Below are positions 29,055-37,634 of a stretch of 64,000 nt of DNA, piece after piece. A program made the position numbers and the translations under genes. How positions within the stretch are numbered: position 1 is the stretch's first letter; every line of letters begins with the position of its first letter. Location of the stretch: contig NZ_RBZO01000017.1 in NCBI RefSeq assembly GCF_003628445.1, positions 22,649-86,648 on the forward strand, given 5' to 3'. Below the pieces are notes generated by a model. That model had not been told where the DNA came from. It ran no database searches and was given only the letters and a program-made list of their open reading frames with translations. Source of the DNA: Oceanobacillus bengalensis. Its GTDB lineage: Bacteria; Bacillota; Bacilli; Bacillales; Amphibacillaceae.

Positions 29055-30490
29055 ATACATCATTCGTTTGGTGGGCAATCGCTATATATACAATGGTTGC
29101 TTTAATTATTGCATTTCTCGCGCGTTCGGGAAAACAAACAAGTATGAATAGTTATTTTCTAGGTGATCGTAAGTTAAATGGTTTTGTTTCAGCCCTTAGC
29201 TATAGTGCAACAACATATAGTGCATTTATGTTAGTTGGTCTAGCTGGTCTTACATATAATGGTGGTATTGGCGCACTTGGATTTGAACTCATATATTTAA
29301 TGGGCGTATCATTGGTTGCCTTTTTCGGACCACGCTTTTGGAAAGTCGGAAAGAAATTCGGGTATGTAACACCTTCTGAGATGCTTGGTGATCGCTACAG
29401 TAATAAAACCGTTGCAATTATTGTTTCTCTGTCTAGTTGTATTTTTCTAATCCCTTATAGCGCTGTCCAGCTATCTGGAGTTGGTTATTTATTACAAGGG
29501 GTCACTAATAATGCAATCCCCTTCACAACAGGGGTGATTATAGCAACCGTATTGGCTATTTTATTCTCTTATATAGCAGGTATACGCTCTGTTGCTTGGA
29601 CAGACTCACTACAAGCTTTATTTATGATAATAACTTCCACTATCGTAGTTATTATATTAATTAATGGATTGGGTGGTTTTAACGGATTTTTCAATACATT
29701 ACAAACCGAGCAACCAGAGAAATTATCCGTTCCAGGAAATGGCTTCTGGAGCTTTATTAACTTCTTAGGAATGACAATCCCATGGTTTTTCTTTAGCCTC
29801 TCTAATCCACAAGTTAGCCAAAGATTGTACATGCCCGCTTCTTTGAAAAGCTTAAGGAGTATGTTAATAGGATTTATGGTTTTTGGTCTTGTTTATACCA
29901 TTGTAGCCGTAATTTGGGGATTCTCTGCGTCAATTATGTTTCCCAATCTAGATAATGCTGATCTTGCTACACCACTTGTATTGCAATCTGATCTCATCCC
30001 TCCCATTTTAGGAGTGATTGTCATGGTTGGTATTATGGCAGCAGCAATTTCAACCATCGATTCTATTTTACTTACATTGTCATCATTATTCGCTCGCGAT
30101 GTGTATGGGAATTTCAATAAAAAAGCAACTGATAGAATGCAGCTTCATGTTGGAAAAATCGTTATTCCAATTATTGCTATTTTATCTTATTTATTCGCTT
30201 TAATGGAAGTCAATTTAATTGCCGTTTTATCTGTAGCATCTTCAGCAGGTTTATTAGTTGTTGTACCAGCAATTATCGGAACTTTCTTTTGGAGACGTGG
30301 TACAGCTGCCGGAGTAATAACAAGTGTTGTTGTAAGTGGTTTGTTCGTAATTATAATCGAATTTACCCAAACAGAACCGCTTGGACTTTCATCGGGGTTA
30401 TGGGGAATTCTCCTTTCAACATTTCTATTTATCACAGTAAGCTTGCTTACTAAAGCCCCTAAAAAAGTACCAAAAGAATTTTTTTCATAA
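29051..30490 (+). CDS. Sodium:solute symporter (SSS family)
   Basis: The 479-residue protein has about 13 transmembrane helices of the SSS family. Typical stretches are SYFLGDRKLNGFVSALSYSA (helix 1-2) and AAAISTIDSILLTLSSLFARD. The substrate cannot be read from sequence; pairing with a small two-helix partner recalls PanF (pantothenate) or monocarboxylate carriers. It is distinct from the proline carrier PutP at 34800. The gene is translationally coupled to the small subunit, and an upstream FNR-like box suggests use without oxygen. Confidence 0.85.
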   Translation: MNTSFVWWAIAIYTMVALIIAFLARSGKQTSMNSYFLGDRKLNGFVSALSYSATTYSAFMLVGLAGLTYNGGIGALGFELIYLMGVSLVAFFGPRFWKVGKKFGYVTPSEMLGDRYSNKTVAIIVSLSSCIFLIPYSAVQLSGVGYLLQGVTNNAIPFTTGVIIATVLAILFSYIAGIRSVAWTDSLQALFMIITSTIVVIILINGLGGFNGFFNTLQTEQPEKLSVPGNGFWSFINFLGMTIPWFFFSLSNPQVSQRLYMPASLKSLRSMLIGFMVFGLVYTIVAVIWGFSASIMFPNLDNADLATPLVLQSDLIPPILGVIVMVGIMAAAISTIDSILLTLSSLFARDVYGNFNKKATDRMQLHVGKIVIPIIAILSYLFALMEVNLIAVLSVASSAGLLVVVPAIIGTFFWRRGTAAGVITSVVVSGLFVIIIEFTQTEPLGLSSGLWGILLSTFLFITVSLLTKAPKKVPKEFFS

Positions 30491-30601
30491 AGCTGCCTAC
30501 CACCCCTGTGATTAGCGATATTTGCCTAACGTCACTTTTTCGTTAAATAATGAAGCAGGTTAAAGTACTAAAATGTGGTAAACTAAAGGTACCAATTCTA
30601 G

Positions 30602-30652
30602 AAAGGAGGTACACAGAATCAGGGATTATGTGATTCTGTTACTACAAATATG
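30602..30652 (+). promoter_or_regulatory. Shine-Dalgarno separated from the start codon by a hairpin
   Basis: AAAGGAGGT at 30602-30610 is 39 bases from the ATG at 30650. A perfect 9-bp stem (30613-30621 with 30631-30639) fills the gap. Folding shortens the effective distance to about 12 bases. The loop also holds a start-stop ATGTGA. Confidence 0.6.
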
Positions 30653-30943
30653 GAAATTAACATTACGGAAAGTGCAAATAAATGGTTTCATGAAGAGATG
30701 GACCTTGAAGAAGGTGATGGCATCCGCTTTCTAGGAAAACTCTACGGGAAAACGGAGGTACACGACAACTTCTCAGTAGGACTACGCATTGACGAACCAC
30801 AGGATGTACTTGCTGAAAAGAAAATTAATGGTATTACTTATTTTATTGAAAAAATGGATGATTGGTTTTTCAGCGGATATGATTTCGAAGTCGATTACGA
30901 TGAAGAAACCGAAGACATTAAATATAAGTTCATTAAACAATAA
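30650..30943 (+). CDS. HesB/YneR family protein
   Basis: The 97-residue acidic protein matches the HesB-like YneR/YfhF family, a relative of A-type iron-sulfur carriers. The conserved cysteines of true IscA proteins are absent (no Cys in the sequence), so cluster binding is unlikely and the role is unknown. Signatures: ITESANKWFHEEM and DWFFSGYDFEVDYDEE. There is no ribosome binding site at normal spacing; see the hairpin entry at 30602. A good terminator follows. Confidence 0.8.
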   Translation: MEINITESANKWFHEEMDLEEGDGIRFLGKLYGKTEVHDNFSVGLRIDEPQDVLAEKKINGITYFIEKMDDWFFSGYDFEVDYDEETEDIKYKFIKQ

Positions 30944-30968
30944 CAAATTCATGCTATTATAACAATAC

Positions 30969-31004
30969 AAAAAGCACCCGCTATTCAATAAGCTGGTGCT
31001 TTTC
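30969..31004 (+). terminator. Terminator after the HesB-like gene
   Basis: The stem AAAAGCACC (30970) with GGTGCTTTT (30995) is closed by a 16-nt loop region with further pairing. A short T-run follows. Confidence 0.75.
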
Positions 31005-31184
31005 TGTCTATACTATATCTAAAACATTGCAAAATCACATTAATATGATGATAGCCATCTAAACAATGTTGTTTATAAAATGTAGCAGATTTCGTGTGAA
31101 ATACTAATATGTCGTCCTCTAACAAATTAAACAATGCTTAAATAAAAATAAGATGGTAAACTGTTCTCTATCATTTAAAAGAAG

Positions 31185-32972
31185 GTGAATAATATTCAGG
31201 ATATAGCATTAATTAGTATAGTAGTGATTGTTGTTTTAGGTATTTTTTCACAATGGATAGCTTGGCGTATACAATGGCCATCCATTGTCATTATGTCAAT
31301 TGCTGGGTTATTAATCGGTCCTCTTTTGGGATTAATCAACCCTAAGGAAGCACTCGGTGACCTTTATAGTCCACTGATTTCATTATCTGTTGCTGTCATC
31401 TTGTTCGAAGGCAGTACAAGCTTAGATATTCGTGAAGTTAAAGGGATATCTAAGTCCGTGTTTAGGGTTGTAACATTTGGTGCTTTTATCGCGTGGATTG
31501 GTGGATCATTAGCAGCTCATTATATTGCTGGATTAAGTCTTGAGATAGCCTTTATTATTGGTGGACTCTTTGTTGTTACAGGTCCAACAGTAATTATTCC
31601 GCTACTCCGCCAAGCAAAATTAAAACCAAGGACAGCCGCAGTTTTAAAATGGGAAGGGATTATTGTCGATCCTGTTGGTCCATTGCTAGCTTTATTTGCC
31701 TATGAAATCATTAAATTCTCGAAAGATCCAACATTTCAAGTAAGTGAATTATTGTTATTTTTTGGTGGAGCAATTCTCGCAGTCATAGTTGGTTATTTAA
31801 TCGGTTTGGTAGTAAGCATTCTTGTTAGTAGGGGACTATTTCCAGAGTACTTAAAATCACCGATCATTATATCGTTTGTGCTTTTATGCTTCGGAATTGC
31901 AGAAGTTATGATGCATGAAACTGGAATGCTTGCAGTAACCGTTATGGGGTTAACCCTTGCACGCACAAAAAAATATGTTCATTCCATCGGAAGTATTGGT
32001 CACTTTGTTGAAAATATTTCTGTATTTCTTACATCAACTATCTTTATTCTACTTACTTCATCCTTAACACGCGAGACCATTGCAGATGTATTTAGCTGGC
32101 CAATTATTAGCTTTGTGATTGCAATGCTATTTCTTGTAAGACCACTTTCTATCTGGATATCAACAATTGGAACGGAATTGTCAAATCAAGAAAAAACATT
32201 AATTGGCTGGATTGCTCCTAGAGGGATTGTCGCATTAACTGTTTCTGGGTATTTTGCTGAATTACTTTTAGAAGATGGATATGCAGGCGCTTCAATATTG
32301 ACCGCTTTAACGTTTGCACTGGTGTTCATCACTGTTTGCGCGCATGGATTTTCAATTGGACCTGTCGCTAAGAAATTAGGCCTTGCAAATACGGAAAAAC
32401 CAGGTGTATTAATTGTCGGAGCTAGTAGTTTCGCAATTGCATTAGCCAATCAACTAAAAAAAATGGGTACTCCCGTTTTAATTAGCGATCAATCATCTGA
32501 TAGATTAAAACAGGCTGATAACTTCCATATTGATACGTACCAAGGAGAGATTCTTGCGGAGCATTCCGAATTTGATATTGATTTCACTCCTTATGATACG
32601 ATTCTCGTAATGACTGGGGATGCTGCCTATAATGCGCTTGTTTGTCAAACCTATGTGCCAGAATTTGGATACAACAATACATTTGCACTCCCTGTTCGAA
32701 CAGAAAGTCTCAAAGAGGTAAAAAGCTCCCTAAAAGCTAATATGCTATTTGGAGAAGAAGAACCATTTAGAGAACTAAATAGAAAAGTAAACATCGGGTA
32801 TTCAATAAAAACAATTGAAATAAATAAAAAAGAAACATTAAGCAAAGATAAGATGCAACTTTCAGTTACACCCTTATATATCCTGAAAAGGAATGGCAAC
32901 ATTGTATTTGTAACCATAGGTAACAAGCTTAGCATGGAACCAGGAGACAAGCTAGTAATTCTCTCGAAATAA
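31185..32972 (+). CDS. CPA1-type cation/proton antiporter with TrkA-like C-terminus
   Basis: The 595-residue protein has about 12 helices of the NhaP/CPA1 sodium/proton antiporter family (SVAVILFEGSTSLD, VVTGPTVIIPLLR, WEGIIVDPVGP with the ion-binding aspartate) and a cytosolic part (about 400-595) with a TrkA-N-like fold and TrkA-C domain. It probably expels Na+ or K+ for pH and salt control, gated by nucleotide. The start is uncertain: GTG at 31185 overlaps AAGGTG, which would instead suit an ATT at 31194. Confidence 0.88.
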   Translation: MNNIQDIALISIVVIVVLGIFSQWIAWRIQWPSIVIMSIAGLLIGPLLGLINPKEALGDLYSPLISLSVAVILFEGSTSLDIREVKGISKSVFRVVTFGAFIAWIGGSLAAHYIAGLSLEIAFIIGGLFVVTGPTVIIPLLRQAKLKPRTAAVLKWEGIIVDPVGPLLALFAYEIIKFSKDPTFQVSELLLFFGGAILAVIVGYLIGLVVSILVSRGLFPEYLKSPIIISFVLLCFGIAEVMMHETGMLAVTVMGLTLARTKKYVHSIGSIGHFVENISVFLTSTIFILLTSSLTRETIADVFSWPIISFVIAMLFLVRPLSIWISTIGTELSNQEKTLIGWIAPRGIVALTVSGYFAELLLEDGYAGASILTALTFALVFITVCAHGFSIGPVAKKLGLANTEKPGVLIVGASSFAIALANQLKKMGTPVLISDQSSDRLKQADNFHIDTYQGEILAEHSEFDIDFTPYDTILVMTGDAAYNALVCQTYVPEFGYNNTFALPVRTESLKEVKSSLKANMLFGEEEPFRELNRKVNIGYSIKTIEINKKETLSKDKMQLSVTPLYILKRNGNIVFVTIGNKLSMEPGDKLVILSK

Positions 32973-33080
32973 ATGCGCCTGTCACTTATAGAAATTTGGA
33001 ATTCGAACAAGTAACATATAATAAATATGATAAAATAATTAGAAATGAGGCTAATCCTGTCTTTTCGGTGACAGCCTTTG

Positions 33081-33108
33081 TTGCACTTAGGTAAGGAAGT
33101 TTTATACT
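33081..33108 (+). promoter_or_regulatory. Promoter of the Ser/Arg-rich protein gene
   Basis: TTGCAC, a 16-bp spacer and TATACT lie 33 bases before the ATG. The -10 region (TATACTA) also resembles the sporulation SigG -10 box, so vegetative and forespore use are both possible. Confidence 0.45.
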
Positions 33109-33140
33109 ATCCTACCTACCAAAAATAGGAGGCAAACATA

Positions 33141-33365
33141 ATGTTTAAGAAGTTTATGAAACAAATAAAGCACCTCTCAAGTGGAAGTAGCGAAAGGAAA
33201 CATCGTCGTTACAATAAAAGTAGCGGTAGACCAAGACGTAGCTACTACGATGATAGCAGCAGTAGGCGTAGGCCATACGGTAGTAGTAGCGGAAAACACA
33301 AGCACCATCCAATGAGTGGAAGCAGACGCTATAAGAAGAGAGGTTGGGGGAGTAGTAGCAGCTAA
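33141..33365 (+). CDS. Ser/Arg/Lys-rich low-complexity protein
   Basis: The 74-residue protein contains 19 Ser, 12 Arg and 10 Lys, with repeated SSS and RRR blocks and scattered Tyr-Tyr and Gly. It has no hydrophobic core and must be disordered and strongly basic. The composition recalls spore-coat CotG-like and nucleic-acid-binding SR proteins. AGGAGG precedes the ATG. It overlaps the convergent kinase gene by 4 bases. Family not recognised. Confidence 0.75.
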   Translation: MFKKFMKQIKHLSSGSSERKHRRYNKSSGRPRRSYYDDSSSRRRPYGSSSGKHKHHPMSGSRRYKKRGWGSSSS

Positions 33366-34129
33366 TCAATTGCTTCTAAGGCCGCTGTTAAGTCACCACA
33401 TATTTCTGTTATATTAGAATAAGGCTCGTCAATGCTTAAGAGCCTTTTCAATAAACAAGTCGTTTCTTTCGTTATCGAAAGTTCTTCCGTCCATGGAAGG
33501 GCTTTTTTCTTTGTAGTTGAAAAAGTTGTGTAAAGCAAAAAGAGCAAAATATCGCCTAAATCATAGAAATCCTGTAAGATCATTTTATTCGCTGCACGCA
33601 CGTCACTTTGCATTCTTGCTAGTCCAAAATCGATTAAAAAGACTTCATTGTGATGTAATAATATATTCGGTAGTCGCAAATCAAGGTGATATATCCCCTG
33701 ACTATGGAGATTTTCTATCAGTTCTAGCAATTTAGAGAATAACAGTAAAGAATCTTTCTCACTATATTTTTCCTTATTTGTAAAAATAACTTTATCCAGA
33801 TTGTATCCTTCAATATGATTCATTACAAAAAAGTAGTTTCCTTCTTCAGAAAAGTTATCGTAAAGTGTTGGCATATTTCTATGTTGCAGGTGGCTAAGTA
33901 TATTTACTTCCTGCTGAAACAAGTCTACTTCTTCACTTTTATTCCGTTTACTTGGACGAAGTTGCTTTAAGATTCTTCTCTCATTTTCCTGTAAATCATT
34001 ACAAAGATATACAATTCCATAACTACCTTTTCCTATCAACTTTACAACTACGTATCGTTCATGAATAATCGTATTCTTTGTTAAAGGTTTATCTACAATA
34101 AATTGGTAGATTTTTCGTAATACCCTCAT
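33362..34129 (-). CDS. Hanks-type serine/threonine protein kinase
   Basis: The 255-residue soluble kinase has a glycine loop (IGKGSYGIVY, 32-41), the ATP lysine K55, a catalytic loop HLDLRLPN (D150, N155; Leu in place of the usual Arg, so a non-RD kinase) and DFGLA (D167). There is no membrane segment or sensor domain. AGGTG precedes the ATG. It lies 38 bases after the YbaK gene, probably co-transcribed, and its stop overlaps the convergent Ser/Arg-rich protein, a candidate substrate by position only. Confidence 0.88.
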   Translation of the reverse strand: MRVLRKIYQFIVDKPLTKNTIIHERYVVVKLIGKGSYGIVYLCNDLQENERRILKQLRPSKRNKSEEVDLFQQEVNILSHLQHRNMPTLYDNFSEEGNYFFVMNHIEGYNLDKVIFTNKEKYSEKDSLLLFSKLLELIENLHSQGIYHLDLRLPNILLHHNEVFLIDFGLARMQSDVRAANKMILQDFYDLGDILLFLLYTTFSTTKKKALPWTEELSITKETTCLLKRLLSIDEPYSNITEICGDLTAALEAID

Positions 34130-34167
34130 ATCGTCACCTGCTTCTTGAAATTCAATACTAAAAATAT

Positions 34168-34656
34168 CTAGTTTTCTAAAATAGCTACAAACTCTGATCG
34201 AGTAAGTTTTTTTAAGTCACTGGGCTTCAATTCTACTTGCATGCCTCTTTTCCCAGCTGAGATAACGATTGTATCCATTATTTCTGCTTGTGAGTCCACA
34301 AAAGTTAGGAATTGTTTTTTCATTCCAAGAGGTGAACAGCCACCACGAATATACCCAGTTGTTTTTTCCAAATCTTTCATTGCAAGCATCTCTATCTTTT
34401 TATTCCCACTTACCTTTGCAAGTGCTTTTAAATCTAATTCATCAGAGGCTGGTATACAGGCGACCATTGTACCAGTTTTGTCCCCGACAGTTACTAGTGT
34501 TTTATAGATTTTTTCAAGTGGCATTCCTACCTTTTCAGCGGCAGTTTTAGCATCTAAATGGTCCTCACTCCATGGATACTCATGAATATTATAAGGAATA
34601 TTCTCTTTATCAAGCAGACGAATTGCATTGGTCTTTTGAACTTTTTTCTTTTTCAT
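34168..34656 (-). CDS. Cys-tRNA(Pro) deacylase, YbaK/EbsC family
   Basis: YbaK removes cysteine mischarged onto tRNA-Pro. The 162-residue protein has the YbaK fold signatures YPWSEDHLDAKTAAEKVG, KTLVTVGDKTG and GYIRGGCSPLGMKK (with the catalytic lysine region near residue 50). It acts in trans in the cytoplasm. A weak AGTGGG precedes the ATG. It is the first gene of a probable operon with the protein kinase. Confidence 0.9.
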   Translation of the reverse strand: MKKKKVQKTNAIRLLDKENIPYNIHEYPWSEDHLDAKTAAEKVGMPLEKIYKTLVTVGDKTGTMVACIPASDELDLKALAKVSGNKKIEMLAMKDLEKTTGYIRGGCSPLGMKKQFLTFVDSQAEIMDTIVISAGKRGMQVELKPSDLKKLTRSEFVAILEN

Positions 34657-34707
34657 TTACATAACCCACTCTTCTGACTTATTGTGACTCCATTCTACCA
34701 CAATTGA

Positions 34708-34757
34708 GGTGCCTGTCACTTGTCAGAAATTGTCGAAAAAAGAATAGTGACAGTGAA
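34708..34757. repeat. GTGCCTGTCACT-type dispersed repeat, copy A
   Basis: GGTGCCTGTCACTTGTC starts a stretch of about 50 bp nearly identical to 60770-60822, including TGTCGAAA and GTGAC. Other partial copies are at 32975, 51926, 55338-55385 and 57694-57736. It lies between ybaK and the putP terminator. Confidence 0.7.
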
Positions 34758-34760
34758 CCT

Positions 34761-34786
34761 AAAAAGAGGCACAATGCTGTGCCTCT
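34761..34786 (-). terminator. Terminator of putP
   Basis: A perfect 9-bp stem (AGAGGCACA with TGTGCCTCT, 4-nt loop) just past the putP stop is followed by TTTTAGG on the minus strand. Confidence 0.9.
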
Positions 34787-34799
34787 CCTTAAGGAATTT

Positions 34800-36284
34800 C
34801 TATTTTTCCTGTTCGATAAGTTCTAGAGCCTTATCAAACTCTTCTTCTATTTCTTTATTTGGTTTATAAGTTATCAAACTTACAATTACTGTTACAATTA
34901 GGGCTAATACGAAACCTGGTACGATTTCATATAAGTAGCCCGACAATGTTTCATTATTACCCCAAACAAATACAGTTACAGCACCAACGATCATTCCCCA
35001 TAGTGCACCTGTGCCAGTAACTTTTCTCCAATATAATGCTAATAGTATAATCGGTCCAAATGATGCACCAAATCCTGCCCAAGCAAATGATACAAGTCCT
35101 AGAATCGTGTCATTTTGCTGCCACGCAAAAATTCCCGCAACAACTGAAACAAGAACGACAGCAATTCTTCCTAGATTTACATATTGTTTATCAGATGCAT
35201 TAGATTTAATAACTGCTTTGTAAATATCCTCAACTAATGCTGAAGAAGTTACAAGCAATTGAGATGAGATGGTACTCATAATTGCTGCAAGTACAGCTGC
35301 TAACATGATACCAGCAATAAATGGATGGAATATAATTTGCCCCATTTCAATAAAGATTGCTTCAGGATTTGATAAATCCACACCCGGATTTTGCTGGAAA
35401 TATGCGACTCCAATCAATGCAGTAAAAGCAGCACCAACCAAAGCGATAATCATCCAACCAATACCAATTCTTCTTGCTGATTTTACTTCTTTTGTAGATC
35501 TAATAGCCATAAATCGAACAATGATATGTGGTTGACCAAAATATCCAAGTCCCCATGCCAACGAAGATATAACTCCAGTAGCAGTTGCAGTTGCAAAGAA
35601 ACTTAACAAATTAACATCAACAGCACGGATAGAGTCTAATGTTTCCCCAACTCCACCTGTTAAGAAAATACCGGCAACTGGAACAATAATAAGCGCAAGA
35701 AACATTATTGTCCCTTGTACAAAATCAGTATAAGCTACGGCTAGAAATCCACCTAAAAATGTATAAAGTATAACTACTCCAGCGACAACAAGTAGTCCAG
35801 TATGATAGCTATAACCAAATGAACCTTCAAAAAATACTCCACCAGCTACCATTCCACTTGACACATAAAACGTAAAATAGACAAGAATAATAATACCTGA
35901 TATAATACGCAATACTTTTGTATTTTCTTTAAATCGATTGTCAAAAAAACTAGGAATTGTAATGGAGTTATTCGATACTTGTGTGTAGGCACGAAGTCTC
36001 GGCGCAACAAATAGCCAATTTAGCCATGCTCCAATTGTTAACCCAATTGCCATCCAACCTTCTACCAAACCAGAAACATATATTGCACCTGGAAGCCCCA
36101 TGAGCAACCATTGGGACATATCCGAAGCTCCTGCACTAAGCGCTGATACTGCTGGGCCTAATTTACGCCCGCCAAGCATGTAATCATCTAAATCGTTATT
36201 CTTTCGGTACGCATACAGCCCAATGAGTACCATTCCAGCTAAATAAATGATGATGGCAATTAGTTGATACGTATTATCCGTCAT
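34800..36284 (-). CDS. putP: Sodium/proline symporter
   Basis: PutP imports proline with Na+. The 494-residue protein has 13 helices with the SSS signature region (YMLGGRKLGPAVSALSAGAS, DMSQWLLMGLPGA near residue 55, LAAIMSTISSQLLVTSSALVE). Its position beside proline-degrading genes supports a catabolic role; the related OpuE serves osmoprotection and cannot be excluded. GGGGAG precedes the ATG. It has its own promoter region (36285-36501), separate from pruA-putB. Confidence 0.92.
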   Translation of the reverse strand: MTDNTYQLIAIIIYLAGMVLIGLYAYRKNNDLDDYMLGGRKLGPAVSALSAGASDMSQWLLMGLPGAIYVSGLVEGWMAIGLTIGAWLNWLFVAPRLRAYTQVSNNSITIPSFFDNRFKENTKVLRIISGIIILVYFTFYVSSGMVAGGVFFEGSFGYSYHTGLLVVAGVVILYTFLGGFLAVAYTDFVQGTIMFLALIIVPVAGIFLTGGVGETLDSIRAVDVNLLSFFATATATGVISSLAWGLGYFGQPHIIVRFMAIRSTKEVKSARRIGIGWMIIALVGAAFTALIGVAYFQQNPGVDLSNPEAIFIEMGQIIFHPFIAGIMLAAVLAAIMSTISSQLLVTSSALVEDIYKAVIKSNASDKQYVNLGRIAVVLVSVVAGIFAWQQNDTILGLVSFAWAGFGASFGPIILLALYWRKVTGTGALWGMIVGAVTVFVWGNNETLSGYLYEIVPGFVLALIVTVIVSLITYKPNKEIEEEFDKALELIEQEK

Positions 36285-36501
36285 CCAATCTCCCCTTTTT
36301 GTTTTTTCTTTCCCATTTTACAATGGCAATATATTTTCTAAAAACCCCCATTTTTGGATTAGTCTAACTTTAAACTTACTCCAGTAACCCAATGAAAAAG
36401 TGGGAATTTTCCGAAAAATAAATCCGTAATTCTTCCTACATTTTTTCTCTTTTAAGTAGTAGGAAGGATTGTTTTTTCTAATACATTAACTTTCTCTAAA
36501 A

Positions 36502-37521
36502 CTATTGTACCACTTTTTCACTCTTTGTTTTTTTCTTTTTTCTCCAAAGCAATAATAATGAAGCAGCAACCGCACCAGTAATAATTGGTTCCTTCTTCAG
36601 TTGATTGTCCTTTGTATAGAAAACATCTTTCATTACAAGATTCAAATTCTGTGGCCGTTCTGCCAAACGACGCATAAAGTATCCGAACCAATCATTTCCA
36701 AAAGGAATATAGGTGCAGAAATTAAATCCTTCTTTCGCTAAATCAAATTGCATTTCCGTTCGGAACCCGTATAACATTTGAAACTCAAACATATCTCTAC
36801 TAATCTTATTTTCTTCAATAAATCTTTTCAATTCATTGATAATATTGTGATCATGTGTCGCAATTGATGTAAACGCTTCACCAAGTAAGCGCTTTTTAGC
36901 GAGTAAAATAAAACTTCTATCAATCTCTTCTTTCTTTTGCCAAGCAACATCTTCTGATTCCTTGTATGCACCTTTAACAAGTCTTAATCTTACTTTCTTA
37001 AGGTCTTCAAGGTCTTCCTCTGTACGAAATAGATAGGACTGTACGACCGTACCAACATTATCATATTCACCTAAAAGCGTATAAAGAACATCTAATGTCT
37101 GTGGATAATGGGAATAATCCTCCATATCAATGTTAACAAACAAATCATAACCTTTTGCTTTCCTTAAGATTTCACGCATGTTAGCTACACAAAAGGCGTG
37201 ATCAATATCAAGCCCTAACTGTGTTAGTTTTACAGATAGATGGCAATCTAAATTTTCTGAATGAATTACGTCCAAAATACGTAATACCTCTTCTTTTGCC
37301 TGCGTAGATTCTGCTTTATCCGCTACAAACTCACCTAAATTATCGAGCGTACAACGAATACCATTGCCATTTAACTCTCTTATTGTTTCGATAACACTAT
37401 CAATATTCGTACCAGCTACAAATTTATTTGCACCTAAGCGAAAACCCCATCTTTTCGCATTTTCATTTAAAAATTTATTATTTGACAAACCGATAAACAA
37501 ATCTTTTGTAAGATTAGCCAT
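36502..37521 (-). CDS. putB: Proline dehydrogenase with C-terminal membrane tail
   Basis: ProDH oxidises proline to pyrroline-5-carboxylate, giving electrons to FAD and quinone. The 339-residue TIM-barrel protein shows RLVKGAYKES, ATHDHN and FEFQMLYGFR. It ends in an extra hydrophobic segment AASLLLLW followed by KKKKTK (about 315-339), which B. subtilis PutB (about 303 residues) lacks; this could anchor it to the membrane. The ATG at 37521 follows AAAGGGGA. It is downstream of pruA by 113 bp. Confidence 0.92.
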   Translation of the reverse strand: MANLTKDLFIGLSNNKFLNENAKRWGFRLGANKFVAGTNIDSVIETIRELNGNGIRCTLDNLGEFVADKAESTQAKEEVLRILDVIHSENLDCHLSVKLTQLGLDIDHAFCVANMREILRKAKGYDLFVNIDMEDYSHYPQTLDVLYTLLGEYDNVGTVVQSYLFRTEEDLEDLKKVRLRLVKGAYKESEDVAWQKKEEIDRSFILLAKKRLLGEAFTSIATHDHNIINELKRFIEENKISRDMFEFQMLYGFRTEMQFDLAKEGFNFCTYIPFGNDWFGYFMRRLAERPQNLNLVMKDVFYTKDNQLKKEPIITGAVAASLLLLWRKKKKTKSEKVVQ

Positions 37522-37634
37522 ACCAGCATCCCCTTTAAATGTAATTTTTTGTATAGCTTTTACTGGATTTATAGAAAATGTACTAGGGTAGAGTTCCCGT
37601 GACAAGAAATTACGACTTGTCACAGGATTTATAA

